Assembly: GCA_965657085.1 (NCBI GenBank)
Contig: CBFHND010000020.1
Coordinates: 1-64,000 of the forward strand
Direction of reading: 5' to 3'
Source of the DNA: CBFHND01 sp965657085
GTDB lineage: Bacteria > Pseudomonadota > Alphaproteobacteria > Rhodobacterales > Rhodobacteraceae
Length of the DNA: 64,000 nucleotides
Numbering within the stretch: position 1 is the first letter of the stretch; the number at the start of each line of letters is the position of its first letter. The notes beneath the pieces are model-generated. The model was not told the DNA's origin. It worked only from the letters and a program-made list of their open reading frames with translations, and searched no databases. The translations under genes and the position numbers were made by a program. This document shows positions 34,338 through 43,598 of this stretch, piece by piece.

Positions 34338-35432
34338 GTGAAACAACACTTCGACATCGCGGTTTTCGAAGGCGACGGGATCGGCCCGGAAATCATGGCG
34401 CCCACTCTGGCCTTGCTGGATGGGCTGGCCAAGGCCAATGGCACCTACAGCTTCCACTTCAACACGCTGCCAGCAGGTGCAGCCCACTATGCCGAGACAG
34501 GTCAAAGCCTGCCGGATACCTCGCTTGAAGGTGCGCGGCGGGCCGATGCGATCCTTTTGTCTGCCATGGGTCTGCCCGATGTACGCTACGCGGACGGCAC
34601 CGAAATCTCGCCCCAGATCGATCTGCGCAAGGCGTTCGATCTTTTTGCAGGTGTGCGACCGGTGCGCATTCCACCCGGCGGTCACACCCCGCTTGCACTG
34701 CCCCAGGGGCGCACCGTCGACTTTGTTCTGATCCGCGAAAGCACAGAAGGGCTGTTTTATACGCAAGGGAAGGGCGAAGTCACGGAGAACGAAGCCCGTG
34801 AAACCCTGCGCATCACCCGCGAGGTGTCCGAAAAGCTTTTTGCCTTCGCTTTTGATCTGGCACGGGGACGCAAAGCCCAAGGGACAGGACCGGGGCGCGT
34901 CACCTGTGTGGACAAGGCCAATGTCTTTCGCGCTTTCGCCTTTTTTCGCGAGATTTTCGATGCCGAGGCCGCCAAGCATCCGGGCCTACAGGCAGACCAC
35001 GCCTATGTCGACGCAACGGCGCTTTGGATGGTGCAAAAGCCATGGGATTTCGACGTTCTGGTCACCGAAAACATGTTTGGCGATATTCTGTCCGACCTCG
35101 GCGCGGGGCTGATGGGGGGGCTTGGCCTTGCGCCTTCTGCCGACATCGGGCTGCACCATGCCGTGTTCCAGCCATGCCATGGATCAGCGCCCGACATCGC
35201 GGGTCAGGGCAAGGCCAACCCCATTGCCATGATCCTGTCCGCGGGCATGATGCTGGATTGGTTGGGGCAACATCACGACGCCCCCGCCATGTGCGCCGAT
35301 GCTGCGCGGTTGGCAAATGCCGTAGACGACCACGTGGTTGGCAACCACGCCTTGACCCCCGATCTGGGCGGCACGGCGTCAACTGATGAATGCGCAACGG
35401 CGCTCGCGGCCACTCTGGACTTGAACCCATGA
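34338..35432 (+). CDS. Isocitrate/isopropylmalate dehydrogenase family protein
   Basis: A 364-residue beta-decarboxylating dehydrogenase. Family landmarks are IAVFEGDGIGPEIM, the STEGLFYTQGKG substrate loop, TCVDKANVFRA with the catalytic Lys, the metal ligands in NMFGDILSDLGAGLMGGLG and HGSAPDIAGQGKANP. It is not the standard biosynthetic LeuB, since leu genes are absent and a Gfo/Idh enzyme and GntR regulator follow; tartrate- or 3-alkylmalate-like hydroxyacids are possible substrates. A GTG at 34338 is the most plausible start (KQHFDIAVFEGDG); a TTG at 34317 is the alternative. Confidence 0.8.
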   Translation: MKQHFDIAVFEGDGIGPEIMAPTLALLDGLAKANGTYSFHFNTLPAGAAHYAETGQSLPDTSLEGARRADAILLSAMGLPDVRYADGTEISPQIDLRKAFDLFAGVRPVRIPPGGHTPLALPQGRTVDFVLIRESTEGLFYTQGKGEVTENEARETLRITREVSEKLFAFAFDLARGRKAQGTGPGRVTCVDKANVFRAFAFFREIFDAEAAKHPGLQADHAYVDATALWMVQKPWDFDVLVTENMFGDILSDLGAGLMGGLGLAPSADIGLHHAVFQPCHGSAPDIAGQGKANPIAMILSAGMMLDWLGQHHDAPAMCADAARLANAVDDHVVGNHALTPDLGGTASTDECATALAATLDLNP

Positions 35433-36457
35433 TGCGTGTCGCCTGCCTCGGCGCAGGCTATTTCAGCCAATTTCACGTGGCGGGGTGGCACAACATCCCA
35501 GGTACACAGGTTGCGGGCATTTGCGACACCAATGTAGAGGCCGCCAAGGCCACGCGCCTGCCCGTCCACGACACGCTCGACAACATGCTGCTTGATACAG
35601 CGCCCGACATTCTCGACATCATCATCTCCCCGGCGGGCCACGCTCAGGCGATCAAGACCGCCCTGCAACACGATTTGCGCGCCATCATCTGCCAAAAACC
35701 CTTTTGTACGTCCCTGCAAGAAGCGCAGGCCATCACCGCGCTGGCCGCCGAAAAGGGCACACCGCTGATCATTCACGAGAATTTCCGGTTTCAACCGTGG
35801 TATCGCACCATCGCAAAGGCAATTGCCACAGGACGGATCGGCCGCCCCCTGCAAGCCACCTTTCGTCTGCGCCCCGGCGACGGACAAGGCCCTGAGGCTT
35901 ATCTTGATCGGCAGCCATATTTCCAGACGATGGAGCGATTTCTGGTACACGAAACCGCCGTGCACTGGATCGACACCTTTCGCTTTCTCTTCGGGAACCC
36001 AAGTGCGGTCTATGCCGATCTGCGCAAGGTGAACCCTGTGATCGCGGGAGAAGACGCCGGGGTGATCCTCTTTGACCACGCGAATGGGGTCCGCACTTTG
36101 TTTGACGGCAATCGAAGCCTCGACCACGCAGCGGAAAACACCCGCTGCACAATGGGAGAAGCGGAGTTCGAAGGCACCGAAGGTGTACTGTCACTGCGTG
36201 GCGACGGGTCCGTGGATTTGCGCGCGTTTGGGGACCGGCGTGGCCAGCTTGTTCTGGGTCCCGACACCAGCGGGACCTTTGGTGGAAACTGTGCCGGCCA
36301 CCTACAAGCGCATGTCATTGGAGCGCTGCGTGGCGAAAATGATTTCGAGAACCGCGCCGAGGATTATTTGACCGTCATGCAGATCGAAGCCGCCATCTAT
36401 GCGTCCAACGCATCCGGCTGCAAAGTTGATCTGACCGAAACGCTGGACAAGCCATGA
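35429..36457 (+). CDS. Gfo/Idh/MocA-family oxidoreductase
   Basis: A 342-residue NAD(P)-dependent sugar or polyol dehydrogenase-like protein. The Rossmann motif is VACLGAGYFSQFHVAGW, the conserved EKP-type motif appears as CQKPFCTSLQEA, and HENFRFQPWYR and HETAVHWIDTFRFL are typical of the family. The Glu of EKP is replaced by Gln; the Lys-Pro is kept. It starts in the stop codon of the preceding dehydrogenase (ATGATG) and overlaps the GntR gene by 4 bases, so the three genes form one operon. Confidence 0.85.
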   Translation: MMRVACLGAGYFSQFHVAGWHNIPGTQVAGICDTNVEAAKATRLPVHDTLDNMLLDTAPDILDIIISPAGHAQAIKTALQHDLRAIICQKPFCTSLQEAQAITALAAEKGTPLIIHENFRFQPWYRTIAKAIATGRIGRPLQATFRLRPGDGQGPEAYLDRQPYFQTMERFLVHETAVHWIDTFRFLFGNPSAVYADLRKVNPVIAGEDAGVILFDHANGVRTLFDGNRSLDHAAENTRCTMGEAEFEGTEGVLSLRGDGSVDLRAFGDRRGQLVLGPDTSGTFGGNCAGHLQAHVIGALRGENDFENRAEDYLTVMQIEAAIYASNASGCKVDLTETLDKP

Positions 36458-37131
36458 CCGACGATCAGGAGAAAGCAAAATCCAACGCTCAAACCGCAAC
36501 GCAGCGGCTCAGGGATTTGATCTTTTCCGGCGAACTTGCCGCTGGAAGCGACCATCTTGAAACCGAATTGGCCAAGGCTTTGGGCATGTCCCGCACACCA
36601 GTGCGCGAGGCTCTGGTGGTCCTGGAAGGCCAAGGGTTGGTTGAGTTACGCCCGCGAAAGGGCGTGCGCATCCGACCCGTTTCTGCAAGCGATATGGCCG
36701 AAATCTACGATGTGCTGACCGAGCTGGAATCAATGGCAGCGGCAGATGCCGCCGTACGGGATTTTACGGCCGAGGATCTTTCGGGCCTCTCCAATGCCAT
36801 CGACAACATGGATGCAGCCTTGATCCGCCAGGATCGCGCCGCGTGGGCCGAAGCGGATGACGCTTTTCACTCCGAACTGGTCAGGCTAGGCGGCAATTCG
36901 CGGGTCCAGTCCATCGTGGCAATGTTGTCCGATCAGGTGCGTCGCGCGCGATTGGTCACCCTGCACATGCGCCCCAAGCCCACACGGTCGAACACCGACC
37001 ACCGCCAAGTTTTGAATGCCATTCGGGACAGAGACCCCCAAACCGCCCGCACCCTCCATCGCGCACACCGTGCAGCAGCCAAAGCGATGCTGATCGACTT
37101 GTTGACAAAGCATCATTTGAACAGCCTGTAG
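36454..37131 (+). CDS. GntR-family (FCD) transcriptional regulator
   Basis: A 225-residue regulator with an N-terminal winged helix (residues 15-80: LRDLIFSGELAAGS, ETELAKALGMSRTPVREALVVLEGQGLVELRPRKGVRI) and the helical FCD effector domain, whose metal-binding residues lie in DDAFHSELVRLGGN and later histidines. FCD regulators usually repress catabolic operons until an organic acid binds. It is the last gene of the dehydrogenase operon and is likely to bind the ATGTAT repeats at 34275-34296 in an autoregulatory loop. Confidence 0.88.
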   Translation: MTDDQEKAKSNAQTATQRLRDLIFSGELAAGSDHLETELAKALGMSRTPVREALVVLEGQGLVELRPRKGVRIRPVSASDMAEIYDVLTELESMAAADAAVRDFTAEDLSGLSNAIDNMDAALIRQDRAAWAEADDAFHSELVRLGGNSRVQSIVAMLSDQVRRARLVTLHMRPKPTRSNTDHRQVLNAIRDRDPQTARTLHRAHRAAAKAMLIDLLTKHHLNSL

Positions 37132-37201
37132 CCCCAAATGCCACTGGCGATGCTGTCAGACTTATTCGAACCAGTCTCAGTTTACCGCGAAACGCGTGAA
37201 C

Positions 37202-37342
37202 CTATGCGGAACAAAGCTGCCGCCACTCGACAAGTGCGGCGGTTCGGTTGAGTTTGAGATTGGCACGTGAATAGAGGTGGCGTTCTTGGTTGAATTGATT
37301 GTGAAAGGCAGAATGGATGGCGACGAAGGGCGCGCGCCATAA
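37202..37342 (-). mobile_element. IS6-family transposase C-terminal remnant
   Basis: A minus frame encodes FVAIHSAFHNQFNQERHLYS followed by RANLKLNRTAALVEWRQL and a stop, which is the C-terminal end of IS6-family transposases. The catalytic core is absent and the upstream codons diverge into unrelated sequence. It marks the left boundary zone of the second large operon's island. Between 37132 and 37201 and between 37343 and 37411 nothing else is recognisable. Confidence 0.65.
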
Positions 37343-37411
37343 GCCCCGGTCGTCAGGGGGAAACTGCGGGATCAGGAGGAACTTGACCACGCGGGATTTC
37401 CCCGTCAGCTT

Positions 37412-37879
37412 TTATTCCTCGGACATCACCGGGATGGCGCCCTGCGCAAGCTTCAACCGGGTCCAGAGGTTCATGTTGATCACAAGCGCCGGGATTTCGG
37501 CGATCTGTTTTTCGTCGAAGAATTGCGTCAACGCATCATGCATCGCCGGGAACCCCTTGAGGTCATAGTCGGTCAGCCCTTCGCAGTAAGCCAGCGCAAC
37601 CTGTTCTTCCTTGTTGAACAGCGTGCTTTCGCTCCACGAGGCGAGATGTGCAACTTTTGCCTCCGAGATACCCTGATCATGAGCAGCCTTGGTGTGCAGA
37701 ATAAGGCAGTAGGAACAGGCGTTCATCTGGGCGACGCGCAGCCGTAAAAGCTGTGCCAGTGGCCCGTTGATCCCAAGGTCAGCTGTATACCCGACAGATT
37801 TTGCCATCTCTTTTGCGATCCCGTGGAACGCGATGAGGTCGGGGTCGAACCGTGTGTTTTCGAAAGTGAGGTCGTCCAT
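37412..37879 (-). CDS. AhpD-like carboxymuconolactone decarboxylase family protein
   Basis: A 155-residue helical protein with the AhpD-type redox motif CSYCLILHTKAA (Cys-x-x-Cys-x-x-x-His) and a C-terminal INMNLWTRL segment. Family members are alkylhydroperoxidases or thiol-disulfide proteins that work with a small electron donor. It is not a PcaC homologue in function because PcaC lacks the CxxC. It stands alone between IS6 and IS110 remnants, hence may have moved with them. Confidence 0.82.
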   Translation of the reverse strand: MDDLTFENTRFDPDLIAFHGIAKEMAKSVGYTADLGINGPLAQLLRLRVAQMNACSYCLILHTKAAHDQGISEAKVAHLASWSESTLFNKEEQVALAYCEGLTDYDLKGFPAMHDALTQFFDEKQIAEIPALVINMNLWTRLKLAQGAIPVMSEE

Positions 37880-38118
37880 CTAGTCTGTCCTTATATTGAA
37901 CTTGGCGCGCCATTCCGGTTTCATCGCGGCAACGCGGCGCAGGAAGCCAAACGCCTGCGCGAGGGCGATGCATAACGACAGGTGTTAAGCGCGTTGGCTG
38001 AGCTGTATCGGATGGCTTCGTTCGAGGCGGCTGACGGGGTGGATGGCTCCTGCTCCAACTGGCGTCGCAATGCGCCATATTGCAGGTGTCGATATCTGCT
38101 TACGAGAGAAGCCACCCC

Positions 38119-38430
38119 ATGCAAGTTACGACAATCGGCCTTGATCTGGCCAAGAACGGTTTCCAGGTTCACGGGATCGCTGAAGATGAGGAGGTTGTCT
38201 TCAACCGTCCTTTGAGGCGTGCTCAGGTTCTGCCCTTCTTCGCCAAACTCGCGCCGTGTCTGATCGGAATGTACTCCTGTAGCAGTGCCCATCATTGGGC
38301 GCGCGAACTGACGGCATTGGGTCACGAGGTACGGTTGATTCCGCCGATGTATGCGCCCGACCGCGCCCACAGGATGATGACCCGACTGCGCGAAATCGCA
38401 CCCGATTTCCGGCCTGACCGGTTGATCTAA
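38119..38430 (+). pseudogene. IS110-family transposase N-terminal fragment
   Basis: The open frame begins with QVTTIGLDLAKNGFQVHGI, the DEDD (RuvC-like) N-terminus of IS110 transposases with its first catalytic Asp, and continues through RRAQVLPFFAKLAP and HHWARELTALGHEVRLIPP. After about 38345 the sequence departs from the family and stops at 38430; the rest of the catalytic domain and the transposase_20 domain are missing. The element is inactive. It lies 400 bases upstream of the second large operon. Confidence 0.8.
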
Positions 38431-38837
38431 GACGTGACCTCCCCGACCGCGACAATGCGCCGGACTAACCATTTGGAACGCTACGTGTCGAGTTTACCTG
38501 ACCGCGACGGATGTCATGCCTGCGACACGTCGAGCCGGTGGCAAACAGTAAATATTTTTCAAATTTTTTCTATACTGTGACAACTTGACGTCCGCCACCT
38601 TCCCCAACGGCAACCAACGGGAAGCAAAGGGCAAATTTCCATTGTCGCAAAACGCTATGCCACCCTGGCTTTGCGTCAAAACCCCAGGGGAACAAGGGCT
38701 GACCTAAATATTCCCTTGCAAAAAAGGGATTTGTGACAAACATCTTATAGGTGTACCTTTTTGTATCTTTCCCGCCTTAATGGTTTATCGCGTTTGTTTT
38801 ATTCACTGTTGTAGCCTCAGGAAGGGCAATATTCGAT
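38431..38837. other. AT-rich noncoding leader of the second large operon
   Basis: This 407-base stretch has no credible coding sequence. Base composition changes sharply at about 38540 from GC-rich to AT-rich (an A/T tract around 38548-38575, another at 38700-38810). A promoter for the operon is expected here, but no unambiguous -35/-10 pair could be chosen. GGAAGGG at 38820-38826 lies about 11 bases before the ATG at 38838. Confidence 0.5.
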
Positions 38838-40121
38838 ATGTCGAATTCATTTGATTTGGCTATAGGCCTTGATGCCACGAGCATGAACACCGCCGCCGCT
38901 GCAGTCTACAAGCAACTCTATCCTACCATCTTCACTGGCAAACAGACTGTGTCAAAAGACGGGCTCAGCTTCGACGTATCCTGGGATGTGAAATCGCCCC
39001 CCACCTTCGATCTCGCCCCGCCTTCGAACCCCCAAGCGATCCTCGAAAATCATCTGGCACAACCCTTGGCGCAAGGACACTACCCTGTCGCGATGGACAA
39101 GGTTCAGGCCGGGCTGATGGCCGAACTTGCAGACCAGGTTTTCACCATGTCGATGGCCGATGTGGCCCTCACCGTCTCGGGTGACGGCTCTTCAGCCACC
39201 GACAAGGTCGCGCTCGAAATTTACGTGCAGGCATCTTCGGCCGGTGGCGTGCTCTCGCTCGACCCTCTCAAGGCCACAGGCACAACCGACAATCCCTCGG
39301 ACGAATGGTTTCTCAACAAGGTCATGCTGCCCGAAGCGATGAAAATGGCCAGGACGCTGCTCTCGTCCATCGAATTGCCGCCGCTGGAATATCCTGGCCT
39401 GCAAATGACGCCACCGGCAATCTTCGTCGATGATCAGCGTATCATCGCCATGGCCAATATCGCAGGCAAACCCGTACCCGTGCCCGCCGCCGGATCTTGG
39501 CCCAGCGCAGCGTTTTTCGCGCTGATGAGCAACGATGCCAAAATCGCCGTGGCGCGGGCCAACACCGCCTCAATCATAGGCAAGGGCAGCGGCAAGAAAG
39601 GCGAGCTGAACATCGGGATCGGCAAGCTCTACTACAACGCTTCCTTCGCCATCAAATCCATCGCCTTTTCCAACAGCGGCGCCAACACGCTGCATTTCGT
39701 CGGCGATATCGGCGGAAATGTCTCGGCCGGGATCAAGGTCGGCTGCACCAAGTTCGGCCTCAATTACGAACTTTACTCTGCCCCGCCCCCCAGCGGCACC
39801 GTCACGCTCTCGGGCGATGGCAATACCGGCGTGGTTGCCCGCACCTCGAACCTGTCGACATTCGTGTTGGTGTTGAAGCCCTCGGGCAACCCCGTGGAGT
39901 GGATTCTCTCTGCCGTTACCGATCCACTGCTGCAGACCCTGACCGCGGCCTTTTCCCCGCTGATCACCCAGCTTTTCAATGGCATCTCCTTCAATGCCTT
40001 CGATATCAAACCGTTCCCCTTCGACTACGATCAGGTCCACCTCAAGGTGCAGCCCGAGAATATCCAGATTGGGGATTTCAGCGGCATGATGTCGATCACT
40101 GGCACGATCGCAGTCACCTGA
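38838..40121 (+). CDS. Uncharacterised 427-residue beta-rich protein of the second large operon
   Basis: Not recognised with confidence. The start reads FDLAIGLDATSMNTAAAAVY followed by alternating amphipathic strands, a central PPAIFVDDQRIIAMANIAG segment, GDIGGNVSAGIKVGCTKFGLNYEL and a C-terminal helix-strand portion (WILSAVTDPLLQTL, then a strand-rich end). The long strands with an amphipathic C-terminal helix resemble tubular lipid-binding (TULIP) proteins such as clostridial P47/OrfX, but this is a weak impression. No signal peptide. It is the first gene of a six-gene operon; codon use (many CTC, TCG) differs from the genes left of 37 kb. Confidence 0.65.
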   Translation: MSNSFDLAIGLDATSMNTAAAAVYKQLYPTIFTGKQTVSKDGLSFDVSWDVKSPPTFDLAPPSNPQAILENHLAQPLAQGHYPVAMDKVQAGLMAELADQVFTMSMADVALTVSGDGSSATDKVALEIYVQASSAGGVLSLDPLKATGTTDNPSDEWFLNKVMLPEAMKMARTLLSSIELPPLEYPGLQMTPPAIFVDDQRIIAMANIAGKPVPVPAAGSWPSAAFFALMSNDAKIAVARANTASIIGKGSGKKGELNIGIGKLYYNASFAIKSIAFSNSGANTLHFVGDIGGNVSAGIKVGCTKFGLNYELYSAPPPSGTVTLSGDGNTGVVARTSNLSTFVLVLKPSGNPVEWILSAVTDPLLQTLTAAFSPLITQLFNGISFNAFDIKPFPFDYDQVHLKVQPENIQIGDFSGMMSITGTIAVT

Positions 40122-40175
40122 CCGCAGTCACAGGTCCGTCCGAGACGCCTTGCATTCAAACGGAGGTATCACGCC

Positions 40176-41042
40176 TTGACGACACCCACCGCATCCCCAA
40201 TTGGCCCCATTCTGCAACAGGTGATCAAGCTGCTCTGGAACCGCCTGTTCGACAATACCCCCGGCAACGAAATTTACCTGCCGTCGATCATCCGCAACGG
40301 CTCTACCTCGCTGGGTTTGCCCTCTTATGATCCCGCCCATGCCGTGGGTGATAGCGAACCCTTCGCAATCGACGGCGTCCCGCCCGACGTGCTTGGCACT
40401 GCCTGTGCCCGCGACGACGTGAAAGTACTGCCAATCGCCACCACACCGGCAGAGCTTTCGCTTGGCAACATGCGCCTGCAGGGCCTGTCGAACATGAGCC
40501 CGATCAGCCTGTCCTTTTCGACCGATACACCCACCTTCGCGGCAACCGTGCTCGTGGCCAAGGATGACACCCCCGCCAATGTCTTTACCGCAACCGCGTG
40601 GGACAGCGGCTCGCCCAACTACCACTTCATCACCGGATGCTGCGAACCCGTAGCCGTTGGGTCCAAAACCTGCTCAGCGAACAAGTGGAACACCGAAGCC
40701 TCAGGGCAGTTCGTTGCCCAGCTATGGCAGGCGCAGATCACTGCGCATATTCAGCTCAACACCCCTGCTTCCGGCCCGCCAAGCGTCAAGATCATCGACT
40801 TTGCGCTCATCGTCGACCCCAAGACGATGAAGATCACCTTCGACGTTAAAGGGCTCGCCGAATGGGCCAGGCAATATGCCGAAATCGCCGTTAACGAAGG
40901 CGTCTCAAGCGGTGCCCTCACCTCTGGCATTCAGACCTTCCTGAATTCGGGCCCGGTGCGCGGCGACCTTGAAAAGCTGGTGAACGACCAACTGGCGAAA
41001 TTCCCCACGCTCGAGGCCATGCAGGAAGCCTATTCTTCATGA
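40176..41042 (+). CDS. Uncharacterised 288-residue protein, paralogous at its N-terminus to the 494-residue protein
   Basis: Function unknown. The N-terminus has LLWNRLFDNTPGNEIYLPSI followed by IRNG; the 494-residue protein two genes downstream has QLWKFLDNPKSGEFYLGNII at the same position, so the two share a domain. The middle is beta-rich with several cysteines (TGCCEPVAVGSKTC); the C-terminal third is helical. No signal peptide. Start is a TTG at 40176 supported by CGGAGG seven bases upstream; no ATG fits. Its stop overlaps the prenyl synthase start (ATGA), so the two are translationally coupled. Confidence 0.65.
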   Translation: MTTPTASPIGPILQQVIKLLWNRLFDNTPGNEIYLPSIIRNGSTSLGLPSYDPAHAVGDSEPFAIDGVPPDVLGTACARDDVKVLPIATTPAELSLGNMRLQGLSNMSPISLSFSTDTPTFAATVLVAKDDTPANVFTATAWDSGSPNYHFITGCCEPVAVGSKTCSANKWNTEASGQFVAQLWQAQITAHIQLNTPASGPPSVKIIDFALIVDPKTMKITFDVKGLAEWARQYAEIAVNEGVSSGALTSGIQTFLNSGPVRGDLEKLVNDQLAKFPTLEAMQEAYSS

Positions 41043-42070
41043 CAAAGCCCGGCGCATACGTGGCGGCGCGCGCGCTGGTTTCGGCAGATTTCGACCGGAC
41101 CGAAGCACGCCTCAACGACATGATCGGCGATCAGTCCGACTATCTGGGCGCGGAAGAACGCGCGCTCTACCGGCGCGGCAAGAAGCTGCGCCCTCTCCTG
41201 ATGCTGCTCGCGGCCCATGCAGGCACACGCACCCCGCTCGAAACACTGCCGGAAAACGCCATCGCGGCGGCGGCCTCGCTGGAAATGGTGCATGTCGGCA
41301 GCCTGATCCATGACGATATCGTTGATCGCGCCGATACACGCCGTGGCATCCCCACCATTTCCGCCGCGCGCGGCCATGAAATGGCGCTCGTCATCGGCGA
41401 TCTCCAATGGATCGAGGCGACCAGCCAGATGGCCGAGTTCATCCGCACCGAAAGCGATCTTGAGCTGATGCGCGACTATCTCGATGCGGGCCGCGCGCTC
41501 TGCCGGGGCCAGCTTGACGAGATGATTGCCGAACCGGTCCATGACTGGCAAAGCCTGCTGCGGCGCTATTTCCGCACAATCGACCGCAAGACCGGCCGCC
41601 TTATCGCATTCGCCTGCGAAGGTGGCGCTCGGCTCTCGCCCGATCCGGTACCGAACGCGATCGGCCCGCTGAAACGCTTCGGCACGCTTCTGGGCCGCGC
41701 GTTTCAGGTGATGGATGATGTGCTTGATGTGGTCCGCAGCAGCGAAGCGGCGGGCAAGCAGCAGCTGATCGACCTCGATCGCGGCCGGCTTTCCCTGCCC
41801 ATTCTCTACACGCTTGAAACGCTTGCCCCTGACCACCCGCTTCAGGGGCTCATCCGTGGTGAAACGCTCGCACCGGAAACCGTAACCAAAGCCCGCGACC
41901 TGGTCCGCCACGGTGATGGCTGGATTCGCGCGCTTGGCGATGCCCGCACCATGATCGCCAAGGCAGGCATCAATCTCAAGCTTCTCCCCCCAACCCCGCA
42001 CCGGGACGCCCTGCAGGCGCTGGCTGATCATGTCGTCAACCAGCGTTTCGAGGATTCCGAAGGCACCTGA
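41039..42070 (+). CDS. Polyprenyl diphosphate synthase (class I, trans-type)
   Basis: A 343-residue isoprenyl synthase that should condense allylic diphosphates with isopentenyl diphosphate. All motifs are present: GKKLRPLLMLLAAHAG, first Asp-rich motif DDIVD at residues 92-96 (SLIHDDIVDRADTRRG), GQLDEM, KTGRLIAFACEGGA, and the second motif DDVLD at 226-230 (FQVMDDVLDVV). A Gly stands five residues before the first motif, a small residue compatible with longer products. It resembles IspB-type enzymes but is embedded in an operon of unknown beta-rich proteins rather than a quinone or carotenoid cluster, which suggests a dedicated isoprenoid for this system. Confidence 0.9.
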   Translation: MTKPGAYVAARALVSADFDRTEARLNDMIGDQSDYLGAEERALYRRGKKLRPLLMLLAAHAGTRTPLETLPENAIAAAASLEMVHVGSLIHDDIVDRADTRRGIPTISAARGHEMALVIGDLQWIEATSQMAEFIRTESDLELMRDYLDAGRALCRGQLDEMIAEPVHDWQSLLRRYFRTIDRKTGRLIAFACEGGARLSPDPVPNAIGPLKRFGTLLGRAFQVMDDVLDVVRSSEAAGKQQLIDLDRGRLSLPILYTLETLAPDHPLQGLIRGETLAPETVTKARDLVRHGDGWIRALGDARTMIAKAGINLKLLPPTPHRDALQALADHVVNQRFEDSEGT

Positions 42071-42097
42071 CCAAATCTCAGAACAGGAGACCCGCCC

Positions 42098-43582
42098 ATG
42101 TCCGATCTCGCAGACACGCTCAACAACGACGATTGCAACCTCGTCAATCAGCTTTGGAAGTTTCTCGACAATCCGAAGTCGGGCGAATTCTACCTCGGCA
42201 ACATCATCAAGAACGGGCTGCAAAACAGCACTCTCGGGATCGACATCAAACCCTTCGCAACGGTCGATGTCGGCGACATTCCGACCCAGACGATGTTCGA
42301 CTGGGCGCTTGAATACATGGGCATTTCCATGTCCGACACGGAGCTGTCCGGGCTTGGCACCTATCAGGGAGGCACGCTAACCTGCACCCCCACCAGCGCC
42401 ACGGAAACCTCCGTCACGCTAACGCTGAATTTCGGCGCACTGCTGTATGCCGGCAATTACGATGTCGGCGTGTCTGGCGTGTCGGGCTGCGCCATTGCCT
42501 CTGCCGCCGCCATCACCGGCGGCAACGTGTCCGCAGATGAGGTTCTCATGTCGCCCGGCGCCACCACCGCCCCGGGCAGCGAAGATCAACAGCTCGACCT
42601 CGCACGCTGGTATCGCGACGATACCACCCGCGGCCTGCCCTCGTCCGAAAACGGGCGCACGCTGGTCGGGGGTTATTACCTGCAGCAGGACACGATCAAC
42701 AAGGTCGCCTCCTCTGATGTGCAGGCCGCTGGCATCTATCGCCAGACCCTCGCGGGCCAGAAAACCACCGCCGACGCGGTCAACACCTCGACCGCCTATT
42801 ACCAGAACCCGACCGGCACCGCGCCCGCGCCCATCGGGGACGGCACGCAATATCAGGGCGGCTTTCAGTCCTCGTTTTATCTGCAGATGGCCACGCAACA
42901 ACTTGCCGCAAAGCAAGGCGTCGATCTCGAAGCCGAAATTCTCGCGCAAAGCGACAATGAATTCGCCGAGCTGTCGAATGCCATGAACCATTTCAAATCG
43001 CAGGTGACAAAGTTCCAGAAGACGCAAACCAATCCCTGCCAGACTGCCGAAGTCATGGCCTATATCCCCACCGCCACCGCCGATGAAAATGTCGGCGTGG
43101 TAGCGCATTCCGCGAATTACGAAGAAGGCATCGGTATCCCGATCTTCGATCTCGAAACGCAGGAAATCGTCAAGCACCTGCCGCTCTACCCGCTCAATCG
43201 CGACCGCGCGCTGACCGCCTTTGCCAGCGTCACCGAAAAGACCGGTGACAAGGGCTGGTTCCATGTGAAAGGCACCTTCTCGGACAAAGCTCAGGCGGTC
43301 TCTTTCACCGTCGAAACCAGCTTCACCAACACCAGCGGCAGCCTGGCGGCCACGGTCAAGAGCATGAAGCTCACCATCGGCAATCTTCAAATCATCCTCG
43401 GCAACAAGGAAGGCTTCGACAGCGAACCCACGCTTTATGACAAAGTCTCGTCGTGGATCGCCAACACAGGTTCGTTCCAGGACACGCTGAAAAGCAAGTT
43501 GAATTCGGCGATGAACTCCAAGGACATGCTCGGTAACGTGCAAGAGGCGCTGAACGGCGGCCTCAAGAAGCTCGGTCTCTGA
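42098..43582 (+). CDS. Uncharacterised 494-residue protein of the second large operon
   Basis: Function unknown. The N-terminus carries QLWKFLDNPKSGEFYLGNII and KNG, shared with the 288-residue protein upstream. A beta-rich part with several Thr/Ser stretches follows; a glutamine-rich helical segment spans about residues 255-320 (MATQQLAAKQGVDLEAEILA onward); the end has paired strands and a helical tail (MLGNVQEALNGGLKKLGL). No signal peptide or catalytic motif is visible. Ribosome site ACAGGAG precedes the ATG at 42098. It sits between the prenyl synthase and the MBL-fold gene with gaps under 30 bases. Confidence 0.65.
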   Translation: MSDLADTLNNDDCNLVNQLWKFLDNPKSGEFYLGNIIKNGLQNSTLGIDIKPFATVDVGDIPTQTMFDWALEYMGISMSDTELSGLGTYQGGTLTCTPTSATETSVTLTLNFGALLYAGNYDVGVSGVSGCAIASAAAITGGNVSADEVLMSPGATTAPGSEDQQLDLARWYRDDTTRGLPSSENGRTLVGGYYLQQDTINKVASSDVQAAGIYRQTLAGQKTTADAVNTSTAYYQNPTGTAPAPIGDGTQYQGGFQSSFYLQMATQQLAAKQGVDLEAEILAQSDNEFAELSNAMNHFKSQVTKFQKTQTNPCQTAEVMAYIPTATADENVGVVAHSANYEEGIGIPIFDLETQEIVKHLPLYPLNRDRALTAFASVTEKTGDKGWFHVKGTFSDKAQAVSFTVETSFTNTSGSLAATVKSMKLTIGNLQIILGNKEGFDSEPTLYDKVSSWIANTGSFQDTLKSKLNSAMNSKDMLGNVQEALNGGLKKLGL

Positions 43583-43598
43583 GGCGGAGGGCGGCACA

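Noticed and set aside
37412..37879. A second pcaC
   Set aside because: The CxxC-x-x-x-His motif marks it as AhpD-like, and it lacks the PcaC-specific segments found in the gene at 13882.
37921..38472. A 183-codon minus-strand frame over the IS110 fragment
   Set aside because: It is antisense to a recognisable IS110 transposase and is arginine/serine-rich in the way of shadow frames.
38548..38577. ACAGTA and TACTGT as an inverted repeat upstream of the second operon
   Set aside because: Six-base arms 22 bases apart in A/T-rich DNA are easily found by chance.
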